A stretch of DNA of 61,032 nt from Okeania sp. SIO3I5 (GTDB lineage Bacteria; Cyanobacteriota; Cyanobacteriia; Cyanobacteriales; Microcoleaceae). The first letter of the stretch is position 1, and every line of letters starts with the position of its first letter. Both the position numbers and the translations under genes were made by a program. Location: the NCBI RefSeq assembly GCF_010672085.1, contig NZ_JAAHHT010000027.1:1-61032 (forward strand), given 5' to 3'. The notes under the pieces were generated by a model that was given only the letters and a program-made list of their open reading frames with translations, did no database searches and was not told the origin of the DNA. This document shows positions 39,601-49,400 of this stretch, piece after piece.

Positions 39601-39684
39601 AAATAAAGTATTTAATATATCGGTCTCTTCGCTATTAATTGCCCAAGCTTCATTGAGGTTATTACTATTAATTTCCATATCCAT
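24682..39684 (-). CDS. giant RTX (hemolysin-type calcium-binding) secreted protein, 5000 aa
   Basis: One uninterrupted frame of exactly 5000 codons. Residues ~100-250 form a matrixin-like segment with HELGHFLGLDD at about 213-223, then ELMSG as a possible Met-turn. Residues ~260-2200 are a large beta-rich region including three modules resembling flagellin hook-IN motifs (for example DLKLGEETVSVTVTPDSNNQ). RTX nonapeptides (GGxGxDxLx) run from ~2267 to ~3380, and again ~3790-3960 after a Gly/Asn/Gln linker. A 40-copy PVNEVP array covers ~4056-4690, then a last RTX block (~4745-4930) and a tail ending FTPGIDSIELIV ... EDLNLSIH. No N-terminal signal peptide: type I secretion through a C-terminal signal is expected, with calcium-dependent folding outside. 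Likely surface or sheath protein; adhesion, gliding or proteolysis cannot be separated. No ABC/HlyD/TolC genes adjoin. Confidence 0.9.
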   Translation of the reverse strand: MDMEINSNNLNEAWAINSEETDILNTLFPSGGEIGSNRENSIPLLAKDSMDLVPIEISGYGYGDWPEVEILAEDLEISSNTDILGISEEPLVGASEFEGDRLLGPPAIPKSLEVGALSTIAEEAINQWSDTELGRSLPMNWDEVVFEVADLPGAILGQVQGNSVIIDSTAAGYGWFVDETPWENTEFDLSGTDLKAEEGSPAEGKIDLLTVVAHELGHFLGLDDLASEGELMSGSLGVGDRRLPSDTPITMEFIPEEELSLPHNLVVGNGVKNALVSGINTLAEELDSYSEDLGNQLLASIPGLLKDGGEANPDVAVGFLGEFQLGELLKEQLSDRLDTGLIAQDIADFIDDLDTTIGNLQINFNEVSSTSASGETVLDFTVDLEFSDNYKLDLGRNADLFGIEIDLDTSADVLLNSTASLDLTLGVVESSNDFFLRDVNLDATADINSSNINLDLKVGFLEAKVESGSMTLDADVSANLKDPNNSDGLNRITLQELQDTATDVIINVTPTGNFQMNLPVKVEGVPGLEGDLGTTIEVDIDAADLFSEEVKPDGSDDQRSAIPISVNDTFENLLSPFTNISSGDIIGWFRQLGSELGQLELSDALNFTVPFTDGTSLGELLGLSESVESGLTETITDTEESALFNSVQSLVELLESVGVELNFDKATGELTFDISLDGSDAGLEPIDVPIGFDVDLGKLAGFQTNSDASITLTPDVGLDFTLGVDLNEEGTPVVAIAAFNDESNFVLASDAVFNLKVGDNAPVAIIVEQTNTQDNTTFSDLVTDVENALGSVDVSVRAVTQNNQGFFLSTEEAFLQITDVNNEAASKLGLQEGQTAARIAMLGNEDLVDADGNSQPIVLPSNGVLPGDATLTIQIDDRPTEAITISRNASNTSIADLIEDINAEFNANSNLAGKVWAGVNGDRLVIALDGEDAKQLTVRGTNDVAREIGIPENGIVQARKVIDFFIEDAVLDGSLNIAGNELDTRAEFGFVGLNIKDIETTDVKAEFGIDFQNALGEKRFNLSELFDENQGVHLGVILTADNTLPGSGVLSKEATFDLKLGEETVSVTVTPDSNNQTTEDLIADIQSAVNTALNDAEIDATVEVKENEGKLVLSVGTLAGLTMEITDANNIASNNLGLKKGLSASQDPLIDWSGEVALKEISVDAGVTGLELSGLEVPIAISNSSIFGLPKLTPDFSSLSDLTDFGELSFSKIVGYLDDIALFLTENFEQFEFLNDDLPLIGISVNDFLGYIDEFQQVVNDFQENPGGTVQELNVRLAEALGLPEGSDLVAINYEEANSVLTVDLNFGESFTKSLPVNLDLAELDSNLSDALKLQGSAGLEAEGNANAKFSIGIDLSDENNPVSFLNLPNTEISVELAAKGEDLAFSAGLGPLSASVRDGAVTFDKDGNAETEDFASLEVALIDPTPGDDRILFSEISQIDAELKAEGGLTSNLPIFFPTESNHVGDIEFSVSDLPGFLKNPTKGENFDYNFPDLSGITDNLQKFSLLDKINLAVEGVDLFLAGLQNILDGEIFGLELPLIGDNLSDASEFIGDLRRNIYDTLRDTVDNVAKSPELIQESLFELLNSENLQLLKDSNGDGNITAADIEIVGDPANDNFVQWEMTLGGTVQLDRAIDFDFGIPALALDAEGNVELGLDWELDLGFGLNEEQGFYFILNDEEDNPELEVDLDLTIPDSKLTGSLAFLKLEIEDNKEEGGDKTKFNASFDIDLSKSKGSDNPNKVGLFEIDDMEITPSLTGGADVNLDLTASVNGELFDNPELSGVFPGIVSDFDLVWNFDASNLSKDKDFATLETVAFNNVSLDLGSFISDFLGPVAKEVQKVTRPIQPVIDAVTDPIPVISDLAGKDISLLDLAEAFGYAEVGMIEDIANIIELVNAIPTDAENLLIPLGDLELVGQSGGTNRTVRRSSSASSNAGFNYLDDIANIEDINNFPGVDLQQTDGIDGFINNSSGQTQTLLQGLQNKQYGAFDFPILSDPGQVFGLLLGKPAVLVTYDMSPLEFDFEYSQDFPIFGPLWGRIGGGVGANIDLAFGFDTYGIQKFAETDYEYPLDILRGFYVSDGANPDGSGADVPELVLNGSLYAGALINIAVAKLGVTGGIYGNIDFNLNDPDSDGRVRIEEILNNIYLGANSDESFLTDNPITAVFDISGQVVARLKWFIEILFVLEEEGQIGPDLPILDFDLTLEREEVLASQIGGGELRLNAGNFAGDRLHQNTEDAAENFTIRQEGGNIIVSSFGNTQTYEDVTSIVVESGDGDDVLVFDNVSVPVEIDAGPGNDFVDFRGSDSSNVTVIGGLGDDTVHGGGGSDSLLGGKGTDHITGGGGEDFVDGGEGADILSGDSGNPGQDTIYGGDGDDTIGGGGNTDYIDAGAGNDIIWGDSSYDEIDTRTNAPAGTEAADTIVGGEGKDTIYGEGGTDLIGGGIDADVIDGNSGEDEIWGDSEFEVDGTRIAPLPREGGRDTISGGEDGDLIYGENGSDYIHGNAGNDTVEGGFGTDTIYGDEDNDLLYGQGDADLIFGNAGDDQVIGQQGNDVLFGDSGTAGDTTILTEVDVATDGNDTIDGGSEEDIAFGGAGDDLVIGDEAENNEITGKDVLIGDGGRVIIEEYQFKSIETIDPEFGGNDEIIASSGDDIAFGGAGNDVMHGAYAAAIAVNEEASDADIMLGDNGKIAFVDGEVTRIETTEPATGGNDSIKGNEGEDAILGGAGNDSISGNQDRDIVLGDNGVVVRDDGSEEANDVFSTFPGNNGEDYIEGNEGDDLLIGGDGSDTISGNDGEDVAAGDHAYIQRNAENIVERTTTIAEDVGGNDSIEGNAGDDMLMGGFGDDIMEGNADNDIILGDNGRVVENDGSEEANDIISQSPEFGGEDTISGNEGNDIIIGGSGGNDTTGVGGDLLSGNVGDDVVVGDNAQIIRDENEATEKIETIFPTDGGDDSIEGNEDDDALVGGFGIDTIQGGEGKDIGLGDNGKFDYTIDGDLENLNLVSTTDPTAGHRDFIFGGNGNDMLFGGTDGDEIRAGADNDLVFGDHGKAEGVIDLAALPLNQEEPPFTFTAIDILTADQGGNELIHGDEGDDIILGQQGEDTLYGDDGEDDIIGGHNVAGGHDETDYIDGGEDDDAIAGDNASILRRPDALSPRMRSLSGEVIYDAEGNALVTDDAQTNPDATTERDIQLLDHTATTDANKFGADIIAGGADNDIILGQLGEDKIQGDSSIAETISATDPSVSADSDGDDYIEGGGDEDLIFGNSGRDDIIGDSSSLFGNDTAEKRPAGKDLIFGDSGLQTERNDVGDQSAEGHSRDNDVIIGDNGNIYRIVGTNGTDSGAYLTFTYDSYSNSKRLVPRAVELLDYIPGGDANLGADDLIYGEAGDDEIYGMTGNDVIFGNAQDDNIMGGVGHDRIYGGTGEDGILGDDGLILINRNGETETLYGIDTATQQSSINLPGPFIGAVINISDRLNKQARLLAFESGGNDVIYGGLGDDFLHGGAEDDAISGAEALANFYNADPVSDFNPLRYDPETRKLFAYDAENPRVKIEDFLLNFEAIDETGEKIDDGKDRIFGDLGNDWLVGGTRNDRMFGGLGDDLLNADDNHDSNDGLNNRPDDPEFADADFAYGGGGLDVMIANTGGDRLFDWSGEFNSFLVPFSPFGQPTIVRAPSPHVVEFLFELGQASGSDRNLTEPYGELGLVTQKDDLWGEQQGAPRDPQPGNIPGVQRDTQGSPEEAPTRGNQGGNGNGNQPSNPGNSNQGNGNGNNQGNNQGKNNNSDEDQEGSGFDDVLIGGQGANALNGLGGADYIDGRQGDDALDGGSGKDSIKGGAGDDSILAGEDDDVVNGGSGKDSVKGGAGNDEIAGDANNDLLEGEAGDDAISGGAGADVINGGLGNDLLGGDAGHDTIDGEEGDDLLLGDSGNDELFGGEGEDTLVAKSGNNVLDGGLGSDRLYGGSGRDTFVLGVGRGPDIIYNYDERKDTLSYLDGLKKKDISSETDPETGDTIITYKPTGEVLAILKNETAEVPEFVLPEIGVISEPTLPTQLEEEEPNSEVPAEDEPVNEVPEETESPTESESPVNEVPEETESPTESESPVNEVPEETESPTESESPVNEVPEETESPTESESPVNEVPETESPTESESPVNEVPEETESPTESESPVNEVPETESPTESESPVNEVPETESPTESESPVNEVPETESPTESESPVNEVPETESPTESESPVNEVPETESPTESESPVNEVPQTPAPEAPVNEVPQTPTATPTQPESPVNEVPQTPAPKQPESPVNEVPQTPTATPTQPESPVNEVPQTPTQTPTQPESPVNEVPQTPTATPTQPESPVNEVPEETESPTAPESPVNEVPEETESPTAPESPVNEVPEETESPTAPESPVNEVPQTPESESPVNEVPETEEPVNEVPETEEPESPVNEVPQTEEPTESESPVNEVPQTEEPTESESPVNEVPQTEEPTESESPVNEVPQTEEPESPVNEVPQTEEPTESESPVNEVPQTEEPESPVNEVPETDEPTESESPVNEVPQTEEPESPVNEVPETDEPTAPESPVNEVPETDEPTEPESPVNEVPETDEPTAPESPVNEVPETDEPTESEEPVNEVPETESPTESESPVNEVPETEEPESPVNEVPQTEEPTESESPVNEVPEAEEPTESEEPVNEVPQTEEPTAPESPVASEQPLVEQPAAAGPIGLTTPSILQEEFPDSPEIYTVQLPAAPPLPIIPQLSPDDLSDRLTIANFLIGQEESGQHLGSDRNDWIGSFDGHDFIAANRGSDIINAGFGNDTLHGGKEGDLINGENGDDLIYGDLGPDTLFGQQGNDTIYGDNDNSSGNANNNDLIYGGEGNDLLNGNRGNDLIQGGEGNDTQHGGKGDDFIEGGAGDDVLRGDKGNDILSGGIGDNTLTGGSGSDRFVLTAGASTNLITDFTPGIDSIELIVEDNNVTLDRLVIETGESGAILKLDGEIVAILEDIDADSITLEDLNLSIH
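25615..27520 (-). repeat. 40-copy PVNEVP coding array in the RTX gene
   Basis: I count 40 PVNEVP units of 10 to 18 residues. They fall into sub-families that cluster: EETESPTESES and ETESPTESES at the N-side, QTPTATPTQPES in the middle, EETESPTAPES, then QTEEPTESES, QTEEPES and ETDEPTAPES at the C-side. The array is acidic and Pro-rich, so probably an extended spacer. Because the repeats are short and regular, it is also open on the opposite strand (long frames at 25307-26491 and 25629-27581), which are not genes. Confidence 0.93.
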
Positions 39685-40755
39685 GATGCATCCATTTAAA
39701 TATTTTAAATGTTTATTATACTTGAATATTTTACCGGAGAATTAGTAATTTACAAATCTATTAATATTTCATATTAACATATTAAATATTAATAGATTTA
39801 TACTACTTTTTGGGAAGTCTCCTCATCTAATACTAATTGCCAAAACTAATGCTACACTTCAATAATCAAATATTTCCCCAGGCTGAAAGTGTTTTTTTAA
39901 CAATCCAAGGCATTTTAGTATATTCTTTACTGCTTTTCCTCTACTCAAGCATCCCATAATTCTCACACCTTATCCTTTCCAGCAAATATTATGTAGCATT
40001 CTTTTTTAGAAATGGTATGATGGGCGATCGCTATTTTGAGATGAGGTGGTTAGAACTATTTTTTCCTTGCCACGTTAACTTTTTTTGAGCTGAATAAAAA
40101 ACAATGAAAATTATATTGCTATTTTTAAATCCGATAACCCACATTCTGCACTTCATGTAACATAAAAATTAGTATAAAATCCGTAGTCTTCTTAAGTATT
40201 TATATGCAAATTATCTCAATTACTTTTTTCGTTCATCAAGTTACAAATCAAAAATTACAGCGCTTTTCAGATTGATGAACCACATCGCCACAACCAAAAC
40301 CCCGTAGGGACGTTCCATGGAACGTCCCTACTGTGGTCTACTGAAATGAAAACTGCTGTAAGTAGGGGCGAATGGCCGTTCGCCCCTACGACTATTGATT
40401 ACTCAATCACGGCAGCTATGATTTTCTCCTGACTCCTTCTTATATACTACGTTTTGTCGTGCAGAATGTAGGCGATAAAGTTTGTCAGAATAAACTATTG
40501 GACTGTTTCATCTTAAATGGTGCAATAGGCTTTTTTCTCCCTTACCTCCTTGTCTTCCTTGTCCTCCTTGTCTTCCTTGTCTTCCCACAACCTAAAATCT
40601 AATGCAGCATTTAAGATAAAACAGCCCACTACGCCTATAATTATTAATTATTAATTATTAATTATTAATTGTTGAACACTGTTCCCTGCTATAACACAAT
40701 TTTGATAATTGTAGTACAATATATTTCATAGTTCATAATCCTTTATCAATAAGCC
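39685..40755. other. 1.07-kb divergent intergenic region (RTX gene / mutS2)
   Basis: AT-rich region that must hold both promoters; none is convincing by eye. An imperfect inverted repeat of about 15 bp arms (tttacaaatctattaatatt ... aatattaatagatttat) lies at about 39749-39800, directly upstream of the RTX gene, and could be an operator or hairpin. Repeat elements sit at 40256-40389, and ttaattattaatta heptamers at about 40638-40671. Confidence 0.5.
40256..40389. repeat. acagcgctttt-type palindromic element plus gtaggggcg palindrome
   Basis: The element at 40256-40360 has ends tacagcgcttttcag ... tgaaaactgctgta and a perfect 28-bp central palindrome with gacgttccatggaacgtc at its middle. Relatives are at 5019, 5525 and 5813. 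It is joined directly to gtaggggcgaatggccgttcgcccctac at 40362-40389, a type also seen at ~3028, ~9182 and ~46040. Confidence 0.85.
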
Positions 40756-43758
<3,003 letters not shown>

Positions 43759-43833
43759 GGGAGGAGCTAGACACGGATTTGGCCACGGATACACGGATGG
43801 ATTTAGGAACGAAAGGCAATAACTACCTACACA

Positions 43834-43881
43834 GCTAAAAGTGATGGGGGTAGTGGGGTGACTATTGCTCATTTGAAGTAG
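43834..43881 (+). pseudogene. relic of the mutS2 3' end
   Basis: It encodes AKSDGGSGVTIAHLK and a stop, against AGKSDGGTGVTIAHLK at the true end of MutS2, 76 bp after the real stop and in the same orientation. No start codon; it is a duplicated gene end. Confidence 0.92.
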
Positions 43882-44039
43882 GAAAGCAGCTAGACACGGA
43901 TTTGGCCACGGATACACGGATGGATTTAGGAACGAAACGTAAAAACTACCTACACAGCCGAGATTGAAGAGTTATCGACAGTTAAAACTTCAAAAGTGAA
44001 TAGCTCTTCTTTTTTTCATTGAGTCATTTTCAATTTTCT

Positions 44040-44450
44040 ATCAGTGATTTTTTTGAGTTGAATAAAAAATCATGTGTAGGGGCGAATTAACCCCACTAAC
44101 ATTTCTTATTTTGATATTATCAGAGTTTTTGGTGGAAGACAACCCCTTCGGCGCAATTTTTTAGGAGCTTCACACAATGATAATTCTTGAGCATTTACTT
44201 TCGAGATATCCAATAATCCAAACAGGAAATCAAATTTTCAATTATCTATCAGTGATTTTTTTGAGTTGAATAAAAAATCATGCGTATGGGCGAGTTGCCA
44301 CCACTAACATTTCTTATTTTTAAAATATCAGAGTTTTTGGTGGAAGGCAACCCCTTCGGCGCAATTTTTTAGGAGCTTCACACAATGATAATTCTTGAGC
44401 ATTTACTTTCGAGATATCCAATAATCCAAACAGGAAATCAACAGGACTAA
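44040..44450 (+). repeat. two truncated units of the 'cccttcggcg' repeat, each with a Shine-Dalgarno-led mini-ORF
   Basis: Two units of about 208 bp, related to the array at 55104-56650. Each has ttgaataaaaaatcatg, gagtttttggtggaag, caaccccttcggcgcaatttttt and aggagcttcacacaATG. The ATG at 44177 opens 30 codons (MIILEHLLSRYPIIQTGNQ..., to 44269). The ATG at 44385 opens the same peptide, cut after 21 codons (to 44450) by the GGACTTACGCA element. AGGAG is 9 nt before each ATG. It may be the 5' end of a lost mobile-element gene or a true small ORF. Confidence 0.6.
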
Positions 44451-44544
44451 AGCCATGGGAACCCAGAAACCCGGTTTCTCGTAGATGTTGATTGTCAAAA
44501 ACAATGATTTACTTTCTTAACCGGGTTTCTTTGCGTAAGTCCTG
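44442..44544. repeat. GGACTTACGCA-family palindromic element
   Basis: A copy of the 9804-9906 element with a decayed left end (caggactaaag), arms gaaacccggtttct and aaccgggtttct, and an intact right end tgcgtaagtcctg. It interrupts the second mini-ORF unit at its 3' side. A right half of the same family lies at 44845-44905. Confidence 0.8.
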
Positions 44545-44562
44545 AAATAAATCAAACATCGA

Positions 44563-44845
44563 TCTTTGATATAAAAAAAGGCTGAAACTTATACGTGGAA
44601 AGGCTTTGAGCGATTTAACTATTGGCCAATAAATGAATCAAACATCAATATTTTCTTTCTTGCACTAAAAAAAGGCTGAAACTTATACCTGGAAAGGCTT
44701 TGAGCGATTTAACTATTGGCCAATAAATGAATCAAACATCAATCTATAGAAAGAGGGTGATATAGCTGTCACTAGGTTCGCCTTTCATGTCGGCTCTGGC
44801 AACCGAAAAGCGGAACGGATTTTCTATGGCTATTACAACAAAGCC
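44563..44845. mobile_element. inverted, left-truncated relative of the TGGCTTTGTTG element
   Basis: Reverse-complement version of the element at 16643-17096. It has two internal units (aaaaaaaggctgaaacttat ... ctattggccaataaatgaat), then gatatagctgtcactaggtt, cgcctttcatgtcgg, and the terminus ttacaacaaagcc. The other terminus is missing. A lone ggctttgttgtcat end occurs at about 45013. No transposase. Confidence 0.75.
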
Positions 44846-45205
44846 GATGTCTATTATAAAAACAACGATTTATCATAAAAACCCGGTTTCTTTACGTAAG
44901 TCCTGTTATAGCAGGATTTTTTCAGATCGAGCGATCGCTATCTAAAAATCCTGAAGCTAAGAAAGAATTGGTTAGAGTGCGGAAATGTTTCTCATTCCTA
45001 TTCCCTATTCCCTTATGAGTGGCTTTGTTGTCATAAATTTTGGTTTTTCAGAAAGATTATTTAAGATCGAGCGCTCGTTATATAAAAATCCTGAAGTTAA
45101 GAAAAAATTGGTTAGAACATAGACTGATGAATCTGAGACAGGGAAAATTTTTTTTAAACTATTCTCCCTGTTCCCTGTTCCCTGTTCCCTGTTCCCTGTT
45201 CCCTG
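44846..45205. other. intergenic repeats before the Uma2 gene
   Basis: No gene. It holds a half GGACTTACGCA element (44845-44905), two diverged copies of 'tcgagcg(atc/ctc)g(c/t)tat(c/a)taaaaatcctgaag' (about 44928 and 45067), and a ttccctg heptamer array (45166-45204) that ends at the uma2 stop codon. Confidence 0.55.
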
Positions 45206-45841
45206 CTATTGAAACTGACTGAATAACCAGGTGTAAATTTCGAGTTGATTTTCTTGACGACTACGTTGCAGTGCTTGCTCTAATAAAGAAATTGCTAAAC
45301 CAGGCAAAACTTGAGATTGGTTAATTCTTTGACTGCCTTGATTAGCAATGGCAAAGGCAATAATTTCTACCTTCTGCACGTCAACTATCCAATATTCAGC
45401 AACATTCATTGCTTCATACAACAAACGCTTTTCCCCTTTATCATCAGCAAGGGAAGTATTGGCAACTTCTATAACTAGATTTGGTGGAGGATAAATATCT
45501 AGGTCAATAGTAGATGCTTCCCAAGAAACTACATCTGCATTTTCTCTAAAATAATAGGAAGCGTCTGGTTGAGCCGCTCGAATTCCTGTTTTGCGATAAG
45601 TACACTCATTTCTGCCATCTACCTTAATCCTTTTTGCCATCGCAAATAAGTTAACTATGGTAGTAATAACTATATGGTCTTTACTGTGCTTGTTTGCTGG
45701 TGACATTTCGATTCGGAATTTTCCGTTGTTGTAGTAACTTTTGGCTTTTTCGTAACTGGAGTTTTCAATGGTTTGGATGTATTCTTGCCAGGTGGCAGTT
45801 ATCCAAGTGTCTGTGGGTATTTGAGTTTGGGTTTTGTTCAT
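45206..45841 (-). CDS. Uma2 family protein (DUF820, PD-(D/E)XK nuclease fold)
   Basis: A 211-residue protein with the usual Uma2 plan: an N-terminal helix (TWQEYIQTIENS), then IEMSPANKHSKDH, AAQPDASYYF with the putative metal-binding Asp, and PPNLVIEVANTSLADDKGEKRLLYEAMNVAEYWIVD carrying the E-x-V ... K core of a restriction-endonuclease-like fold. Cyanobacterial genomes have many such genes; a DNA-processing or transposition-linked role is proposed for the family but is not established. It is the last gene of a minus-strand run after the ParD-like gene, with about 260 bp of repeats between. Confidence 0.9.
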   Translation of the reverse strand: MNKTQTQIPTDTWITATWQEYIQTIENSSYEKAKSYYNNGKFRIEMSPANKHSKDHIVITTIVNLFAMAKRIKVDGRNECTYRKTGIRAAQPDASYYFRENADVVSWEASTIDLDIYPPPNLVIEVANTSLADDKGEKRLLYEAMNVAEYWIVDVQKVEIIAFAIANQGSQRINQSQVLPGLAISLLEQALQRSRQENQLEIYTWLFSQFQ

Positions 45842-46104
45842 GGGTATTTCAGTTATGAGTTATCAGTTATATCAAATCTGGTAACATCGGTGTTATAGCG
45901 CTACGCGCTAGGGAATAGGGAACAGGGAACAGGGAACAGCAGACTATCAAAGGGTTTTCCTACGGAATGCTGCGCAAACAGGATTTATAACTGTCCTAAC
46001 CTTTGTTTCGACTGCTATATTCAGTATTTAAAGATATTGTAGGGGCGAATGGCATTCGCCCTCTACAGATAGCGTATTGTCCAAGAATTTGCGTAAGTCC
46101 TGTT

Positions 46105-46395
46105 TTATATCGAGCGCTCGTTATTTAAAAGATTTGATTTTTCTTGACTTTGGGCAACTGCTTCTCGCACTGCTTGACGAATTTCATCCCAGTCTTGTGC
46201 AGTGATGGGTTCGGCAGTGCCAGATTCTATGCCTTCGATTAATTTTGTTTTTAAGCGTTGCTTGGTTTGGCGTTGTTGCTCTTGCTGCACTAGGAGAATA
46301 AAATACTCGTTGGCATTTTTATAACTACCAAGTTGTAGTTGTTCTTCGACGTAGACTCGCAGGGAGTCAGGTAGAGAAATTGTTAGGTTTTCCAT
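46105..46395 (-). CDS. ParD/CopG-like ribbon-helix-helix antitoxin, orphan
   Basis: A 96-residue protein from the ATG at 46393-46395 (MENLTISLPDSLRVYVEEQL). The frame extends 21 codons upstream, but that region looks non-coding. A beta strand (NLTISLP) followed by two helices gives a ribbon-helix-helix DNA-binding fold. The Lys/Gln/Glu-rich C-terminal helices would bind a toxin. It starts 53 bp after the STAND gene stop, same strand. The next gene downstream is Uma2, not a ParE/RelE toxin, so it is an orphan or acts as a repressor of its own operon. Confidence 0.8.
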   Translation of the reverse strand: MENLTISLPDSLRVYVEEQLQLGSYKNANEYFILLVQQEQQRQTKQRLKTKLIEGIESGTAEPITAQDWDEIRQAVREAVAQSQEKSNLLNNERSI

Positions 46396-46448
46396 ACGTT
46401 CCAATAATAATGAAGTTAATGAACATTGTAGGATTTTTGAATCTGGTC

Positions 46449-49400
46449 TTAATCGCAAAGATTATTTTTGGTGGTTTTGAGATAAGCACTCGCCCAGTTA
46501 CAAGCACGGTTGAGTAGATCGTCTAAGTCTGCGTTTAATAGTAGGACTCCTGACTGGTTTTGTACAGCGATCGCTTTCCCATCAGGACTAAATTTTTCGC
46601 CTAAGAATGAATTGGTTGTGTAGAGTTGGGTTTTTTTGGTAAATATGCCATTGAGTAGATGGAGTGTTACTTTGCCATTGTCGTGTTCGATGGCTAGGAT
46701 ATTACTATCAGAACTGAAATTGATGCTCTTAACGGACTTGTCATTCTTAATCCGTTTTTTGATTTCCTTAGTTTTACTATCCGACAATATTACATCATCA
46801 CTAACTGAAGCAATAATCTTGCCATTAGGGCTAAAAATTGCCTTGGTAACTACATTTGTATGATCCTTAAAAGTGTGAATAAGTCTTCCGTCTAAACTCC
46901 AAAGTTTTAACGTTTTATCATCACTGCCAGAGAGAATATTTTTACCATCGGGGCTAAAACTTACAGTGTTTACTTCATCCTTTTCTTCAATAGTGTTTAT
47001 TTGTTCACCATTCTTGCTGTTCCAAATTTTAATAATTTTATCGCCGCCACCAGAGACAATTTTTGTTCCATCAGGGCTAAAACTGACACTATTCACCCAA
47101 ACATTATCAGCTTTGAGCGTTTTGATTAATTCACCATCAAGATTCCAAAGTCTCAGAAGATGTTCTCTTTTACCCCAAGCTATTGTTTGGCGATCGTAAC
47201 TATAACCTAGAATTCTAGAAAACTCTTCACAAAATTGAGACTCTTCAGGAACTTCTAGTTTTTTGCCATCGCGTTCCCAAAATATCAGAGTTCCACACTT
47301 TGGACTGTAACTAATAGAAGTAATAGTATTATTCTCGTTTTGAAAACTCATTCTGTCTCCCTCTATGGTTTTGAGTCTATTACCTTTTTTATCCCAAAAA
47401 ATGATTGTCTCTTTATCCTTAGTATAGTCACCATCATCATCAATAGAAGCAAAGATGTTTCCACTAGAGCTAAATTCTATAGATTCAACAGGGTATTTAT
47501 GCCCTCGAAGAGTTTTTATTTCTTGACCATCCTTGCTACTCCAAAGCTTAATAGTTTTATCGTCACTAGCTGTAGCAATTATTTTACCATCAGGGCTAAA
47601 CTCTATGTCATTAATTACTCCATAATGTCCCTTGATCACTTTAATTAATTTTCCATCAAGACTCCAAAGTTTAACAAAATTATTAGAAGTAGAAACAATT
47701 ACATTACCATCTGGATTCAACTGAAAATTATTAATGCCGTAATCATCAATTTGCTTCATTGGAGTCCCATCTTTTTGCTTCATTGTAGTTCCATCGCTTT
47801 GCCACAATTTAATCGTACTATTTTCCGGTCTGTTTTCGTTGTAGCTAAGAGTAATAATCTTCTTACTGTCACGACTAAAAGACAAACTTTTTACTTGATC
47901 TCTGTGTTCTAATTTGCGAATATCAGTACCATCCCTCCTCCAAAGTTTAGCATAATTATCATCACCAATAGAAGCAATAATCTGACTATCTGGACTGAAA
48001 ATTATCTCTTCAACTTTTCCATAATGCCCGCCTAAATTGATAACTGATTTGTCATTAAGATTCAAGAGTTTTATTTGATTATGGCTTATAGTTGCAATTA
48101 ATTGTTTATCTCTACTTATAATAGTTCTTTGTATTTTTTCATTATGACCTTCAAAAGGGCTGATTGACTTGCCATTCAGACTCCAAAACCTAATTTTATT
48201 TTCACTTATAGAAGCTAGAGTTTTGCTGTCTGGACTGAAATAGAGTTGTTCTACCTGGTTATGTTGTAATTTTCTTATATAATTTCCTTCTCTACTATAT
48301 AAATAAATAAACTTATCATTATTATCATAACCAATAGCAGCAATTGTTTTTCCATCAGGGCTAATTTTGATATTTTTCACTGAATCAATGTTGTTTTTTG
48401 AAACTATTTTTCCACGCTCAATATTTGATAAATTTGGAGCATAAGTATAGTCAAAAAAAGTGCTAGTAATGAAATTTTTATTGTTAGGGCTAAAACTCAA
48501 ATTATAAGCAAATTCTTCCATAATTATAGGTGCTATTAAACTTCGACTATTCTGCCAAATTTCTACTTTTACAGCGCTTTGATTGACTGGAGTAATAGTT
48601 GCATTTAAGAGTTTATCAAAACTACTTTTCTGTTCTTTAGCCAAAAAATTTCCATCTCCGTGATGATAAAAAAACTTCCACCAATTATCCAGTTTCCAAA
48701 GTCTTACTGTGTCATCTTTGCTGGCTGATACTATAAATTTATTATTGGGGCTAAAACTAATATGAGAAATACTTTCTTTATGACTGTCTAGAGAAGTGTT
48801 TTTACCTGTAGAAATATTGATATTCTGTTTTACTGTTTTTATTTCTACATCATCATCATTATCATCAACAGTAGCTATAAATTTTCGATCATCACTAATA
48901 ATATTATGCTCGTAATCTGCTAAAGATTCACCATACCTTTTAATCAGCTTTCCATCAACTTTATAAACTTTAAAATCATTGCCTCGACTAGACAATATAA
49001 CAGTTTCATTATCTAGAAACTTAATATCAGTAGTAGTATAATTCTTGATGTTTACATCTTTTTCTTCCTCATCAATAAACCAAAGCTTGACATTATCATA
49101 ATCATCAGCAGAAGCAACAATTTTAGCATTCGGACTAAAAGTAACGTGGGCAACAGGAGCATTATGTCTGTCAAAACTATCAACTTCCGTACCATCTTTT
49201 AAACTCCAAATTCGCACTTTTCCATCTTTACAACCTGTAGCTACAAATTGATTATCTGGACTAAAACTAACATCCAATACATCATCATCATGTGGTAAAG
49301 AAATAGGCTCTCTACTATCATCCAACCATCTAATTATTGCCAAATTATCTTTACTAGCAGAAGCAACCATTTTACCATCAGAACTAAAGTCAACCTGGGT

